From a bacterium (GTDB lineage Bacteria; UBP14; UBA6098): 36,328 nt of DNA. Where the stretch lies: contig JAGLDC010000031.1 of NCBI GenBank assembly GCA_023145965.1, positions 1 through 36,328 on the forward strand, given 5' to 3'. Positions within the stretch are counted from its first letter, which is position 1. Every line of letters begins with the position of its first letter. Of this stretch, positions 9,088 through 19,200 are shown piece by piece. Under the pieces are notes generated by a model. It was given only the letters and a program-made list of their open reading frames with translations. It searched no databases and was not told the origin of the DNA. The position numbers were made by a program, and so were the translations under genes.

Positions 9088-9116
9088 AGTATAACAATTG
9101 CATTTCATGTTGGCAA
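9088..9116 (-). promoter_or_regulatory. Promoter for the 9023-2950 cluster
   Basis: On the minus strand TTGCCA (9116-9111), 17 bases, then TATACT (9093-9088): five of six matches at both boxes with ideal spacing. It reads into the membrane-protein gene at 9023. Its -35 overlaps that of the opposing promoter at 9110-9139. Confidence 0.6.
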
Positions 9117-9139
9117 GCGTATTCCTCGTTTGCTATAAA
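9110..9139 (+). promoter_or_regulatory. Promoter for the 9264 barrel gene and uvrC
   Basis: TTGGCA (9110-9115), 18 bases, then TATAAA (9134-9139). It would give a leader of about 115 bases before the ATG at 9264. The 7-base TTGGCAA at 9110-9116 serves as -35 on both strands. Nothing else is evident in the 9024-9263 gap. Confidence 0.5.
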
Positions 9140-9263
9140 GCTTTTCTTTCGAAAAATTGTTAGTCCGTAAGCCTTTATTCAAAAATATCATCTTGGGAAT
9201 TAATATACTATCTTTGTTTATCCATGCTTGACAGCAGGGAAGACTTCAAATATATTGGTTTTT

Positions 9264-10742
9264 ATGGTTTTAAAAAGCTCGATATGCTGTTTTCTGACTA
9301 TAGCCACCGGAATGCTATTTGCAATCGAGGGGCAGAATCCCACTCCGAAATTCATTCCTCCAGATTTTTCTGTGGAGGAAGAGCGTGTGGCTTACCCATC
9401 GGATTTACTCGAATTCTTCAAGATACCATTCATAGATTATCTTAGGTCTGATGCCTCTAAAGACATAATCGAAACTAATTTAGAAATCAATTCCTCAAAA
9501 GGTGCCTTGGGATCGATTATAGTCGCACAGAAGGGTTTTGTTGCGAAAGCTAAGGGGAGTCAAGATTATTACGGCGATGGAGAAACGAAGAAAATGCTAC
9601 GCGTTATCGAAGGACATGGAGGATATGCCGATATCTTAGATGAACGCTTTCCATTCGCACTCAAATCCAGTGGAGCATATTCGTCATTTCGTGGTGAGTA
9701 TGAACTATCTACATATTCTTTCTCAGGTGGTGCAGAAGGCCATATGCCCATAGGCAAAAGCCTTATTTCAATGGATATTTCTGGAACTCGCGAGAGCTGG
9801 GCACAACATTATGGGCATTTTCCTCGGATAGAATCACCGGACATACAAAGAGCGGAGATATCAAATGCCGTTTCTGGGAAGGTCGCATTTAGGAGTATGC
9901 CCGGCGAATACACGGGGTTCGAAATTATCACATCAGGAGTTACATCAACGAGATATAGGCAGAACAAGTGGAATATTAAGCGAACCGTTACATCGGGAGT
10001 AGCCAATCTCGTATATGATTCCAAATCATTAAGGTTATCTGTAGGCGCATCGGCACATAGGACATGGGAAGAAACCATCATCTCCCCTTCAATGGATTTC
10101 GAATTGAACTGGAGACAGCTATCAACCTTCGCCTCAATCGAGGGCTATACTGTGCCAATCGAAAGATATAAAGTCTTCGATACACCCCGTGCAGCTATTC
10201 CTAATAATGCTGATTTCATAACAGTTCCAATTTCTGTGACCGTTGGAGGAAGATTCGAGTTGAAACCGGAGCAAATCCTATCGATGGAAGCGAAATACTC
10301 GAAAATCGAGAATGAACCAATCCTTTGGGAGCCTCTCTCTGAAGCTCCTATGTCTGAGCTGGAACAAACAGGGCACCAAAGTATTAATCTATCTTTATCT
10401 AGCAACTTTGGTTTGTTAAAAAATAAACTAACCATAAACCTTAACCGCGATACAGCGAACGATAGACCTATTCCGATCGAACCAGAAGAAGTATTCTCTG
10501 ACACAGTTTTTATTAACATTCATGATATAACCCTCATTGCCGCAGGTTATCGAAGATATGGTCAACCATATATCGGCAAACCTCAAGAAACAAATATCGG
10601 TTTTGGCATAAAATATTCTTACAAGCTTGTGACATTCGGTTTTATGCTTCAGAATATCCTTGGCGAGCCTATTTTCGATGAACGCGCCCTCGAATTTTCA
10701 GAAGAAACCAAGCTCCTCTTCAGTCTATCTATACAGCTTTAA
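9264..10742 (+). CDS. Outer-membrane beta-barrel protein, similar in style to the barrel of TonB-dependent receptors
   Basis: Starting at the ATG at 9264, the 492-aa product has a signal peptide (MVLKSSICCFLTIATGMLFA); a TTG at 9228 would add 12 residues in front of it, so I prefer the ATG although no strong ribosome-binding site precedes either. The body is a series of amphipathic beta-strands with aromatic ends. The C-terminal region (FGFMLQNILGEPIFDE ... LLFSLSIQL) resembles the last strands of TonB-dependent receptor barrels, but there is no recognisable plug domain or TonB box, so this is only a structural likeness. Its stop overlaps the uvrC start by one base (TAATG). It is divergent from the ECF ATPase cluster and shares a promoter region with it. 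Substrate unknown. Confidence 0.55.
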   Translation: MVLKSSICCFLTIATGMLFAIEGQNPTPKFIPPDFSVEEERVAYPSDLLEFFKIPFIDYLRSDASKDIIETNLEINSSKGALGSIIVAQKGFVAKAKGSQDYYGDGETKKMLRVIEGHGGYADILDERFPFALKSSGAYSSFRGEYELSTYSFSGGAEGHMPIGKSLISMDISGTRESWAQHYGHFPRIESPDIQRAEISNAVSGKVAFRSMPGEYTGFEIITSGVTSTRYRQNKWNIKRTVTSGVANLVYDSKSLRLSVGASAHRTWEETIISPSMDFELNWRQLSTFASIEGYTVPIERYKVFDTPRAAIPNNADFITVPISVTVGGRFELKPEQILSMEAKYSKIENEPILWEPLSEAPMSELEQTGHQSINLSLSSNFGLLKNKLTINLNRDTANDRPIPIEPEEVFSDTVFINIHDITLIAAGYRRYGQPYIGKPQETNIGFGIKYSYKLVTFGFMLQNILGEPIFDERALEFSEETKLLFSLSIQL

Positions 10743-13126
10743 TGGATCTACGCGCTAAAATAAAACGCCTTCCTTTAAAACCAGGGGTTTATCTTTTTAA
10801 AAACTCAAAGGGCGAAATTATTTATATCGGTAAGGCGATCAAGCTCAAAAACCGTGTTTCGAGTTACTTTAGGGGAAAGCATTCAAATCCAAAAACTGCT
10901 AGATTAGTCGCAAAAATCGAGGATCTGGAGTTTATCGTTGTGGATAACGAGGTCGAGGCTCTTGTTCTCGAAGCCAATCTTGTGCGAAAACATAGACCGC
11001 ATTATAATGTTAATCTTAAAGATGACAAGCGCTTTCCATATATTCATGTGACAGAGGAACCCTATCCTCGAATTGAGATTGTCAGAAGAAAAAGCTCTAG
11101 CGGCTTATATTTTGGACCTTATACGGATGCACGAGGTATGCGCCAAACGGTGGGATTAATCCAGAAACATTTTCGCTTGAGATCTTGTAAAAACAATCTA
11201 CCTAAACAAGCACCTATCAGGCCTTGCCTTAATTTCGATATTGGCCGATGCGATGCGCCTTGCCAAGAATATGTTTCTAATGATATATATAGTGAGCGAG
11301 TAGATGAAGTTATCCTTTTTTTGAAGGGGAAAAAGAGGGAACTTGTCAAACGCCTAAAAGAGCGCATGGTAAAGCTTGCCTCTGAGGAAAAATATGAAGA
11401 AGCTGCCGACATTAGAGACCAGATTAAGGCTATCGATTCTATCTGGAGAAAACAGAAGATCGATACGGATCTCGCGGACAGGGACTTACATGCAGTAGCT
11501 ATCGGCCCTCGTAACGGTATAGCCGTTACAATGCAAGTTCGTCAAGGTCGAGTTATCTCGCGCGGAGAATTTTTGCTTTCAGTGAGTGAAGGAACAAAAA
11601 AAAGTGAAGCGATGTCTGGATACTTGAAGCAGTATTATCAAGATAATCCTGATCCACCAAAGGAAATACTAACTTCGGTTCAACCCGACGATTTCAATGA
11701 TATAGCCAAATTCGTGTCACAATGCCGAGGTAATAAAGTTAAAATTTCAGTGCCTTCTCGAGGCCAAAAAAAGGACCTTATCAAACTTGTCGAACACAAC
11801 GCGGAGTTACTTCTTGCCGATCTTCTAGCAAGTAAAAAGAAAATCCAATTGCCATTTGCGATAATTGACCTTCAAAAATACCTTCATTTGAATACACCAC
11901 CACGCACAATCGAAGCGATAGACATCTCACACCTCAGCGGAACTTGCGCTGTGGCTTCTCTTGTGTCGTTCATCGATGGCAAAAAGAATTCCCGAGGCTA
12001 TCGTCGGTTCCGCATTAAAACTGCCGAGGGTGGCGATGATTATGCCTCGATAGCCGAGGTAGTTAATCGAAGATACGCGCGGCTTATCGAAGAAGGCAAA
12101 GCTCTCCCCGACCTTTTATTAATCGATGGCGGGCGTGGCCAGCTAAATGCCGCTAAGAATTCTCTTAATGAACTCGAGATAGCCGATCAATTGGAGTTAG
12201 CGTCTATTGCCAAGCGCCTCGAAGAGGTTTTTCGATCTGAATACAAAAATCCAATAATGTTAGCAAAGGACTCCCCTGCTTTGAGGTTATTAGTAAAAAT
12301 AAGAGACGAAGCTCACAGATTTGCAATCGAATATCAAAGGAAGAGGAGAACAAAAGCTTATCAAGCTCAGGAGCTTATTTCGATTGAAGGGATAGGCGAA
12401 ATTCGACAAAAAAAACTCCTCAAAGAATTCGAATCGCTCGAACAGATTGCCTCTTCAAATCCCGAGGAAATATCGGAAAAAACAAGAATCCCATTAGACC
12501 TCGCCCATAAGGTCGTCGAGTTTTTGAGTTCTTATAAACTTATTTTAGTGTTAATAGCCCTCGGAATATCGATCTTAGGTGGTTGCACTCCTTCTCCGAG
12601 GTATATTGGTTCCACAAAACCTGTTTTAGCACCAAAGAAGATAGAACAGGCTAAAAAAGATGAGGATAAAAGGGTTAAGACCAAGAATGCAAAACATAAA
12701 GAGGAAACACAAAAGGCTATCCAGAAACAAAATACAACTCAGAACATCAAAACACCCTCTACTAGGTTTAATCCGGATGCCATGCTAGGAGCTGTGAATC
12801 TGTATTTGGGCACACCTTATAAATACGGAGGCAATGGCCTAGGCGGCGTGGATTGTTCAGGGTTTACCCATAATGTAATGGATGCAGCTGGTATCGAGAT
12901 ACCGCGCACAAGCTCTTCTCAATACAGACAAGGCAAACCAGTTGTAAAACCCAGCGCGGGCGACCTGGTCTTTTTCCGAATGCGCGGAAAAGGTGTCGAT
13001 CATGTTGGTGTCTTCCTTGGAGGAAATAGGTTTGTGCACGCAAGTTCGTCATCTGGAGTAACAATAGATTCGCTCGATGAGGAATATTACAAGAAACGCT
13101 ATCTCGGAGCACGGCGTTTTTATTAG
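10742..13126 (+). CDS. uvrC: UvrC excinuclease subunit read in frame into an NlpC/P60 lipoprotein
   Basis: Residues 1-594 are a complete UvrC, the dual-incision nuclease of nucleotide excision repair: GIY-YIG domain (GVYLF, IYIGKA; Y28, R38, E77 and N89 as likely catalytic residues), four cysteines C149, C162, C170 and C174 matching the iron-sulfur site described for UvrC, the UVR motif at about 211-240, the RNase H-like nuclease (AIDISH 392-397, LLIDGGRG 459-466, DEAHRF 522-527) and the C-terminal helix-hairpin-helix region (ISIEGIGEIR). With no stop codon the frame runs on into a lipoprotein signal (LILVLIALGISILGGC, lipid Cys at 615), a lysine-rich linker (630-675) and an NlpC/P60 peptidase with C705 (DCSGF), H754 (DHVGVF) and H766 (FVHAS). 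The junction is a T5 run at 12521-12525; one T fewer would stop UvrC with TGA overlapping a TTG start at 12524. This may therefore be two genes. Confidence 0.9.
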   Translation: MDLRAKIKRLPLKPGVYLFKNSKGEIIYIGKAIKLKNRVSSYFRGKHSNPKTARLVAKIEDLEFIVVDNEVEALVLEANLVRKHRPHYNVNLKDDKRFPYIHVTEEPYPRIEIVRRKSSSGLYFGPYTDARGMRQTVGLIQKHFRLRSCKNNLPKQAPIRPCLNFDIGRCDAPCQEYVSNDIYSERVDEVILFLKGKKRELVKRLKERMVKLASEEKYEEAADIRDQIKAIDSIWRKQKIDTDLADRDLHAVAIGPRNGIAVTMQVRQGRVISRGEFLLSVSEGTKKSEAMSGYLKQYYQDNPDPPKEILTSVQPDDFNDIAKFVSQCRGNKVKISVPSRGQKKDLIKLVEHNAELLLADLLASKKKIQLPFAIIDLQKYLHLNTPPRTIEAIDISHLSGTCAVASLVSFIDGKKNSRGYRRFRIKTAEGGDDYASIAEVVNRRYARLIEEGKALPDLLLIDGGRGQLNAAKNSLNELEIADQLELASIAKRLEEVFRSEYKNPIMLAKDSPALRLLVKIRDEAHRFAIEYQRKRRTKAYQAQELISIEGIGEIRQKKLLKEFESLEQIASSNPEEISEKTRIPLDLAHKVVEFLSSYKLILVLIALGISILGGCTPSPRYIGSTKPVLAPKKIEQAKKDEDKRVKTKNAKHKEETQKAIQKQNTTQNIKTPSTRFNPDAMLGAVNLYLGTPYKYGGNGLGGVDCSGFTHNVMDAAGIEIPRTSSSQYRQGKPVVKPSAGDLVFFRMRGKGVDHVGVFLGGNRFVHASSSSGVTIDSLDEEYYKKRYLGARRFY
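12524..13126 (+). CDS. NlpC/P60 cell-wall peptidase lipoprotein (alternative internal start)
   Basis: If translation begins at the in-frame TTG at 12524, the product is a self-contained 200-aa lipoprotein: signal MSSYKLILVLIALGISILGG with lipidated Cys 21, a lysine/glutamate/asparagine-rich linker, and an NlpC/P60 domain with the catalytic triad Cys (DCSGF), His (DHVGVFLGG) and His (FVHAS). Such Spr/NlpC-type enzymes cleave peptidoglycan stem peptides in the periplasm. A weak ribosome-binding site, AAGG at 12509-12512, precedes it. TTG starts seem to be used elsewhere in the window (6210, 30136), which makes this reading plausible. A lipoprotein signal makes no sense in the middle of a cytoplasmic repair protein, so I consider separate translation more likely than a working fusion. 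Confidence 0.6.
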   Translation: MSSYKLILVLIALGISILGGCTPSPRYIGSTKPVLAPKKIEQAKKDEDKRVKTKNAKHKEETQKAIQKQNTTQNIKTPSTRFNPDAMLGAVNLYLGTPYKYGGNGLGGVDCSGFTHNVMDAAGIEIPRTSSSQYRQGKPVVKPSAGDLVFFRMRGKGVDHVGVFLGGNRFVHASSSSGVTIDSLDEEYYKKRYLGARRFY

Positions 13127-13151
13127 TCAAATAATCTCGCAAATAACCCGA

Positions 13152-13186
13152 TTAAAAAAGCCCAACAAACTGCCGGGCTTTTTTAA
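13152..13186. terminator. Bidirectional rho-independent terminator between uvrC/NlpC and the giant gene
   Basis: TTAAAAAAGCCC (13152-13163) and GGGCTTTTTTAA (13175-13186) form a perfect 12-bp inverted repeat with an 11-base loop. It gives a T run on either strand and sits between two convergent genes, 26 bases after one and 15 bases before the end of the other. Confidence 0.9.
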
Positions 13187-13200
13187 TAGTTTAATTATGG

Positions 13201-16200
13201 CTAAGGCAAATAAACCTTGGCTTGAATGGTTAAAATAATCCTCTCATTAGTAAATGTCGTCGAGTTCGTGGGTGCATGGAATTGTAACCACATAGAACGC
13301 TCCTCTGAAGGCGGTATGTTCCATCCACTAGCACCGTAATAATCATCTGAAGCCCAGAATATCGATGACCTTATATAATCATACACTGGATTGAATATCG
13401 GTGGTGGCGTAACAACTTCATTATTGAAGACACCACGAAGAACAAACCTATTCAGCGCTGGGCCGATTCCAGCGGTCCAGGTTGCACCGGCATCCGAAAC
13501 ATAAAGCCCCCAGGTCGAGGCAATATCACCACAATTTTGAACTCTAATCATCTGAGAAGAATCAGTTGTAACTACCTCATTTAGATGGACTATTCCGAAA
13601 TCGATTACTGTAGTGTCAACACATACGGCAAGAATAATATCAACAGGGTCGTAATAGGCCACAAGAGATCTCGAAGCGATAACCGGCCCATGTAAATGTC
13701 CATTGGCTCCACCATCGGAGAAATTATTGAAGTAGAAAACTGAATCATTATCGTCAGTAATATCCATGGGGCTGACTTGCACCCAGATGATAGTATCGTT
13801 GTCAACCCAACGAATCATACCACCACAATCGGTGCAAATCGAATCTCCTGCGATTATCCAACCATAATCCTCATATGGAGTCTTACGAATTATAAGTGTC
13901 CTTTCGACTTTATAATCAGCAAATAGCGTTTCAGGCTCGAGGATTCTAATTTGATGGACAATATCTCCGCTATCCGACCACTCTTCGAAGGTAAATCTAT
14001 CATATCCTGAAGACGAATAATCAACTTCAGATACGGATACATAGATACTATCTCCCTCGTCAAACCAACGCTCAACGGAATATCCCGGCGGGGGCAAATA
14101 AGAGAACCCCATACGACCATAAACATTTTCAAGAGGCCTCTTTTCAAGCCTAATTAAAAATTGACGGTTATAATGAGCAATAAGAGTCATGCTCGAACCG
14201 ATCGGCCCAACCGTGTGAGTGATCGCTCCCCCATCTGACCACCTGTCAAATGTATATCTTGTAGTAAGTGTGGTATCTAGATCGGAAACGGAAATTGTAT
14301 GAGTCGAACCGAGAACCCACCAAAGCAGAAGTTCATCGGCGCCCCAGTAGCGATGACCGTCAATCTCGATATAACCTTCTGTGTGAAGCGGGTTCTTTTT
14401 CACAAAAATTCTCGCTCCTCTGGTATATACAGCTGTGATATCATAGGTTGAATCGACAAGGAAACTAACATGGAACGTATCCGGCAAAGTGGGTCCACCC
14501 TCCCAATGGTCGAATACATATATCATTCTGTCTATCTCTACAACAGAATCGGTGCTAAGATAAGCAGTTTCGCCTTGAATATACCAACCCTCACCAGATT
14601 GGACTGGAATCCCGGTGCCACATTCGCTGTAATCCAGATCGATATGGTAATTATTCACCCATTGCCAATCGATGGAAGAGTTTTCCGTAATATCGAACTC
14701 GAAGTGGGAGCTATCCCCTCCTGAAGGCACCGAATGTGAGCCACGCCATCCAGCACAAAGTCTCATTATTCCATCGCCATCGGAAATAGTATCTTCAATA
14801 AAGGCCGAGATATGGCGATCTATTGAATGATAAGTAACTCCTCTGTGCGGCCATGGCGAGCCATAATCACTCATAACTGTTAAAGTAACGACATCGGCCA
14901 ATTCTTCCCAAAGCCAGGTAACACTGGAGACCATTCCAATATTAGAGCTGAATAATGTATCGTATCCAAATGTAGGCAAGCTTCCAGTGCCATTCCAACC
15001 TATACAAACATAACCTATATAGGGGCTGGATACACTAAAATCGATCAGTGTATCATCGGGAACCCAATGCAGGCCAGTATCAGGATCAGGATAGCCTCTC
15101 CCGCTATCGGAAATTACAGTTAAAGGCCAAAGAAGCTCCCCATTCCATATCCAAGTGAGCACGGAATTTTCCGTAATCGTGAAACTCACAGCATTAGAAT
15201 CACCAGAAGCGGGGACGCTTCCGGTGCCATTCCATCCAGTGCATACCTGCCAACCAAAATCGAAAACAGAGTCCTCTACTGTGGCTCTAAGGAAGGTTCC
15301 CTCAGGCACGATATATGTGCCCGAAGGTATCGGATATCCATAAGGCGAAAATACAAACAGAGTGCAAATCTCTTCTATGGCATATTCCCAAATCCAATCT
15401 ATCGAAGCTGGATCATCCAACTCAAACGAGAAGGCTGTGCCATATCCGCTGGGTGCACTACCGATTCCGGTCCAACCGATGCAATACCAATCGCCTATAG
15501 GACTTGTAATACTGGCATCTATTGTGGTTGAGCTATCATACCATGTAGTTCCAACCGGTGGGATAGGTGTATCGTGCGAACTTGTCACAGTGACCGACAT
15601 CTCCTGTTTAAACAGCCAGTATAGCTCTGTTAAGCCAAAAATATCCCATGTAACATGATTAGTATGCCCTATTGCTGGAATTCCTGTTCCTGTTGCATTC
15701 CAGCCTGTGCATGTCATCCGTCTTCCGGAACCCAAATCTACATAGCCATCCACAATAGCGTTAATAGTTGTTCCGGTGAGATAATTAGTCGTATCCACCG
15801 GAGGATAAGGAGCACCCCAATCGCTATGAACAACAAGACGAGAAATATCGTCCGACCACAACCAATGAAGTGTGCTAGGAGTATCAATTATTGCAATAAA
15901 AGAATCTAGAATGCCATCGGGCACACTCCCCGTCCCTTCGTAACCGATACACCAAAAATCGATATCGGGGCTTGTTACATTGAATGAAACGGATTCTCCC
16001 ACGTTAAACCAATGCTCACCTTCGCCGGGAACAGGGCTTCCATGGCTACCCTCGGAGGTTATCGTCACCTTAACCTGCTTTTGCCATATCCAATTTAAAT
16101 CTGAGAAGCTATAGATATTAAAGGAGACAAAGCCGCTATCACCCAATGCTGGACAGTCGCCGGTTCCTGTCCACCCCTGAAGAACATAGCGAATATCTGT

Positions 16201-19200
16201 CGCGAATGGATAGAACACTGTGTCGGATATTGTTGAACATGTAGCAATCGAACCCATCCTATACCAATAAGTTCCTGGGGTCGGGCTTACAGAATCGGTA
16301 ACAGATGTTATTGTCAATGAGGTAACGGCTGTTAACTCATCCCAATCCCACCTTAAATTAGACGGTTCGTCCATTACAAAATAGGCATAGGTCGAAGGGC
16401 TGTAATGCGGCACACTACCAGTCCCATGATACCCAAGACAATACCAAGTGCTATCTGGAGAGGTAACCCAAGCTATAATTGTAGTATCGCGAACGTACCA
16501 ATATTCTCCGGCAGGTGGCGTTGGGCTGTCATGTGAACCCGGGTTCTCGATTGTCAGTTTATATTCGGTTCTCCAATTCCATGTTATAGTCGTGTTTTCG
16601 GTGATAGTAAAGTCTATCGAGCCACCTGTTCCGCTCGGGGGCGCACTACCTGTCGCAGTCCATCCCAGGCGAATAGCGCGGTGTCCGAGCGCGACTGTAA
16701 CAGTTTCTCCGGGACAAGTTGCATTTATGAACGATCCCGGATCGTAGAATGTTGTATCTGCCGGTATTACACCGGGATATTCGCTTTCGACAATCAACAT
16801 CAACTGCGAATCCCATTGCCACTCGACAGTTCCGGAATCATTTACTGTCCAAGTAACTATTGTATCTGTTCCCGACACGGGAAGCGAACCTGTTCCGATC
16901 CAACCTGTGCAGTAACTGTGGGTTATAATATCGGGACTTGTAACATGCGCTGTGGCCGTGCTATCCTCATAATACCAATAAGAACCGGGCGTAGGTGTAG
17001 CAGATCCGTGTCCACCATCATCGATGAATACCTTGAATTGCCTGAGCCAAACTGCAGTCTCAGTGATGGGTGAATTCATCGCGCAATAACCAGGATTATC
17101 CGTGCCGGTATAAGATATAGCACCGGCACCCACCCAATGGTCGAATACCCACCTCTCTCGAGGAGTTTCATCGGCCTCTGTCGAGCTGCTGAAACTCGGT
17201 GTCGAAGCGGCATAGAACCAACCGGAACCGGTAATATCACCATGACCGCCGTTCTCCACGGTTAAATAATATTGTATATCGAAATTAGCTGTATATGTTG
17301 AATCTGTGATCGGAGCGATAGTTCTTGTTCTCTCTGAAACTCCATCTGCCCAAGCATTAAATAAGTAACGAGTGCCAACTGCTCCATATTGTAGGCTATC
17401 TGTCGAAATAGTGTGCGAGCTTCCTGTTAACCATACGACAGTGTGAGGTGAAAGGTAAGTTATTCCGTCAACATCGACAGAATCGGCTGTGCCATCGGTT
17501 TGAATGATGATCGTTACTTCGGCAAGCTCATATGTGGCCACAGCTGTGTGCGGGGAATCCATCAGTATGGTTGTCGATGGGTTCGTTAGGTCACCGAAGG
17601 AACCTCCGCTCCAATCGACAAAATCATATCGGCGGCCGAGGCCATCGTGAATAGGATCATCTGTTGTTATCGCCGGGTTGCTACCAGCAGAATACCAACC
17701 TGCTCCAGTTTGAATAGGAACAGCCGGGCCACAATCAGCATAAGCTAGTTCAAGCCGATATTCTGTTCTCCATGTTGCTATAGCAGTCTTGTGGTTATCC
17801 ATCGTAATTGGGCTAGAAGCACTCGAATTGGTTCCTGTGGCATCCCCAGACCATCCATCAAATATATATCTGGTATCTCCAGCAACAATAATAGAATCAT
17901 TCACGCATCCCGTTGAAGTAGCACCATGATTATACCATCCTTCACTCATAGCACATGGGGAAGAATGTGCCCCCTCGTCTATATCGAACCACCATTGTTC
18001 CTGATAATTACCGGTAATTGTCGCCGCCGAACTCACGCTCCCCGACGGAGGTGCCGGACAGAACCACCTATGGTCGATGCCGCTCCCGCTCGAAGTCCAA
18101 GAGAAATTATAAGAGTGTGAAGTCCCTGTCTCAAAATAAACGGAATAATCGTGTCCATCCCAAATCTGATGTGGTGTTCCATCCACAACAACAGTTGCAT
18201 AATTCGTTGAAGATAAATCTGTTCCCAAGGTTGTCGTATTAGCCCTGAAAGTGACAGCATAATCGCTTTTCCAGTTAGCACGCGCAGTCCTTGCGGCAGT
18301 CATTGTGACCATGCCAGAATGGCTCGATGAGCTTCCTGAAGCATCTAAATCCCAGAAATCGAAGGTATATCGGGTCGTGCCTACGGTCATCACCGAATCG
18401 TTAACACAACCATAGGTCGTAGTGCCATGGTCATACCAACCTTCGAGTCCCGTGCAAGGAGTGGAATGGCCGTTTTCGTCTATGTCGAACCACCATTGCT
18501 CTTTATAATATCCCCGTATCGTATCGCCGGAAGAAACGGTGCCGGAAGGAGGACTGGAGCTGAACCATCTATGGGTGCTTCCGGAGCCGGAGCTCGTGGG
18601 CGAATAGCTGTAAAGGTGCGAAGTTCCACCGGAAACCCAAACCGAATAGTTATGCCCGTCCCAGATACCGTGACCGCCGCCGTCGAGCGTAACCGTCGCG
18701 TAATTCGAGCTTGAAAGCGCGGAACCGAGAGTCGTATGCGCTTCGAATACAAGTAAATATTCGGAATTAAAATTCGCTGTATAGGTCGCGGTTCCGGTAT
18801 ATGGCGACACGATATTATGCGTCATTGCGCCGCCATCGGACCATGAAGTCCAACTATATCGGTTCATCCCGCTGGTCTGCGGCGATGTCGTTCCTATAGA
18901 ATGCGATGATCCGGGTAACCAACAGAATTGCTGGGGAGAAGTATATGTAACTCCGTCCACGACGATTTGAAGTCCGGCGGGGTTTGTAGTAACGGTCGTT
19001 ACCGGAATTGTCATAATGTTATACGATCCGGTGTATCCGCTATAACCGCTCGAATAACCGGTTCCGCCAGCACCTCCGCTTCTGTTGACAGATGGAGATA
19101 GCGTATGACTACCACTAAGGCATGAGCTGTAAATAACTTTGATTCTGCCGCCGCCACCACCAGCACCACCCTTTGCGTAATCGTGGCAGGAACCATACGC

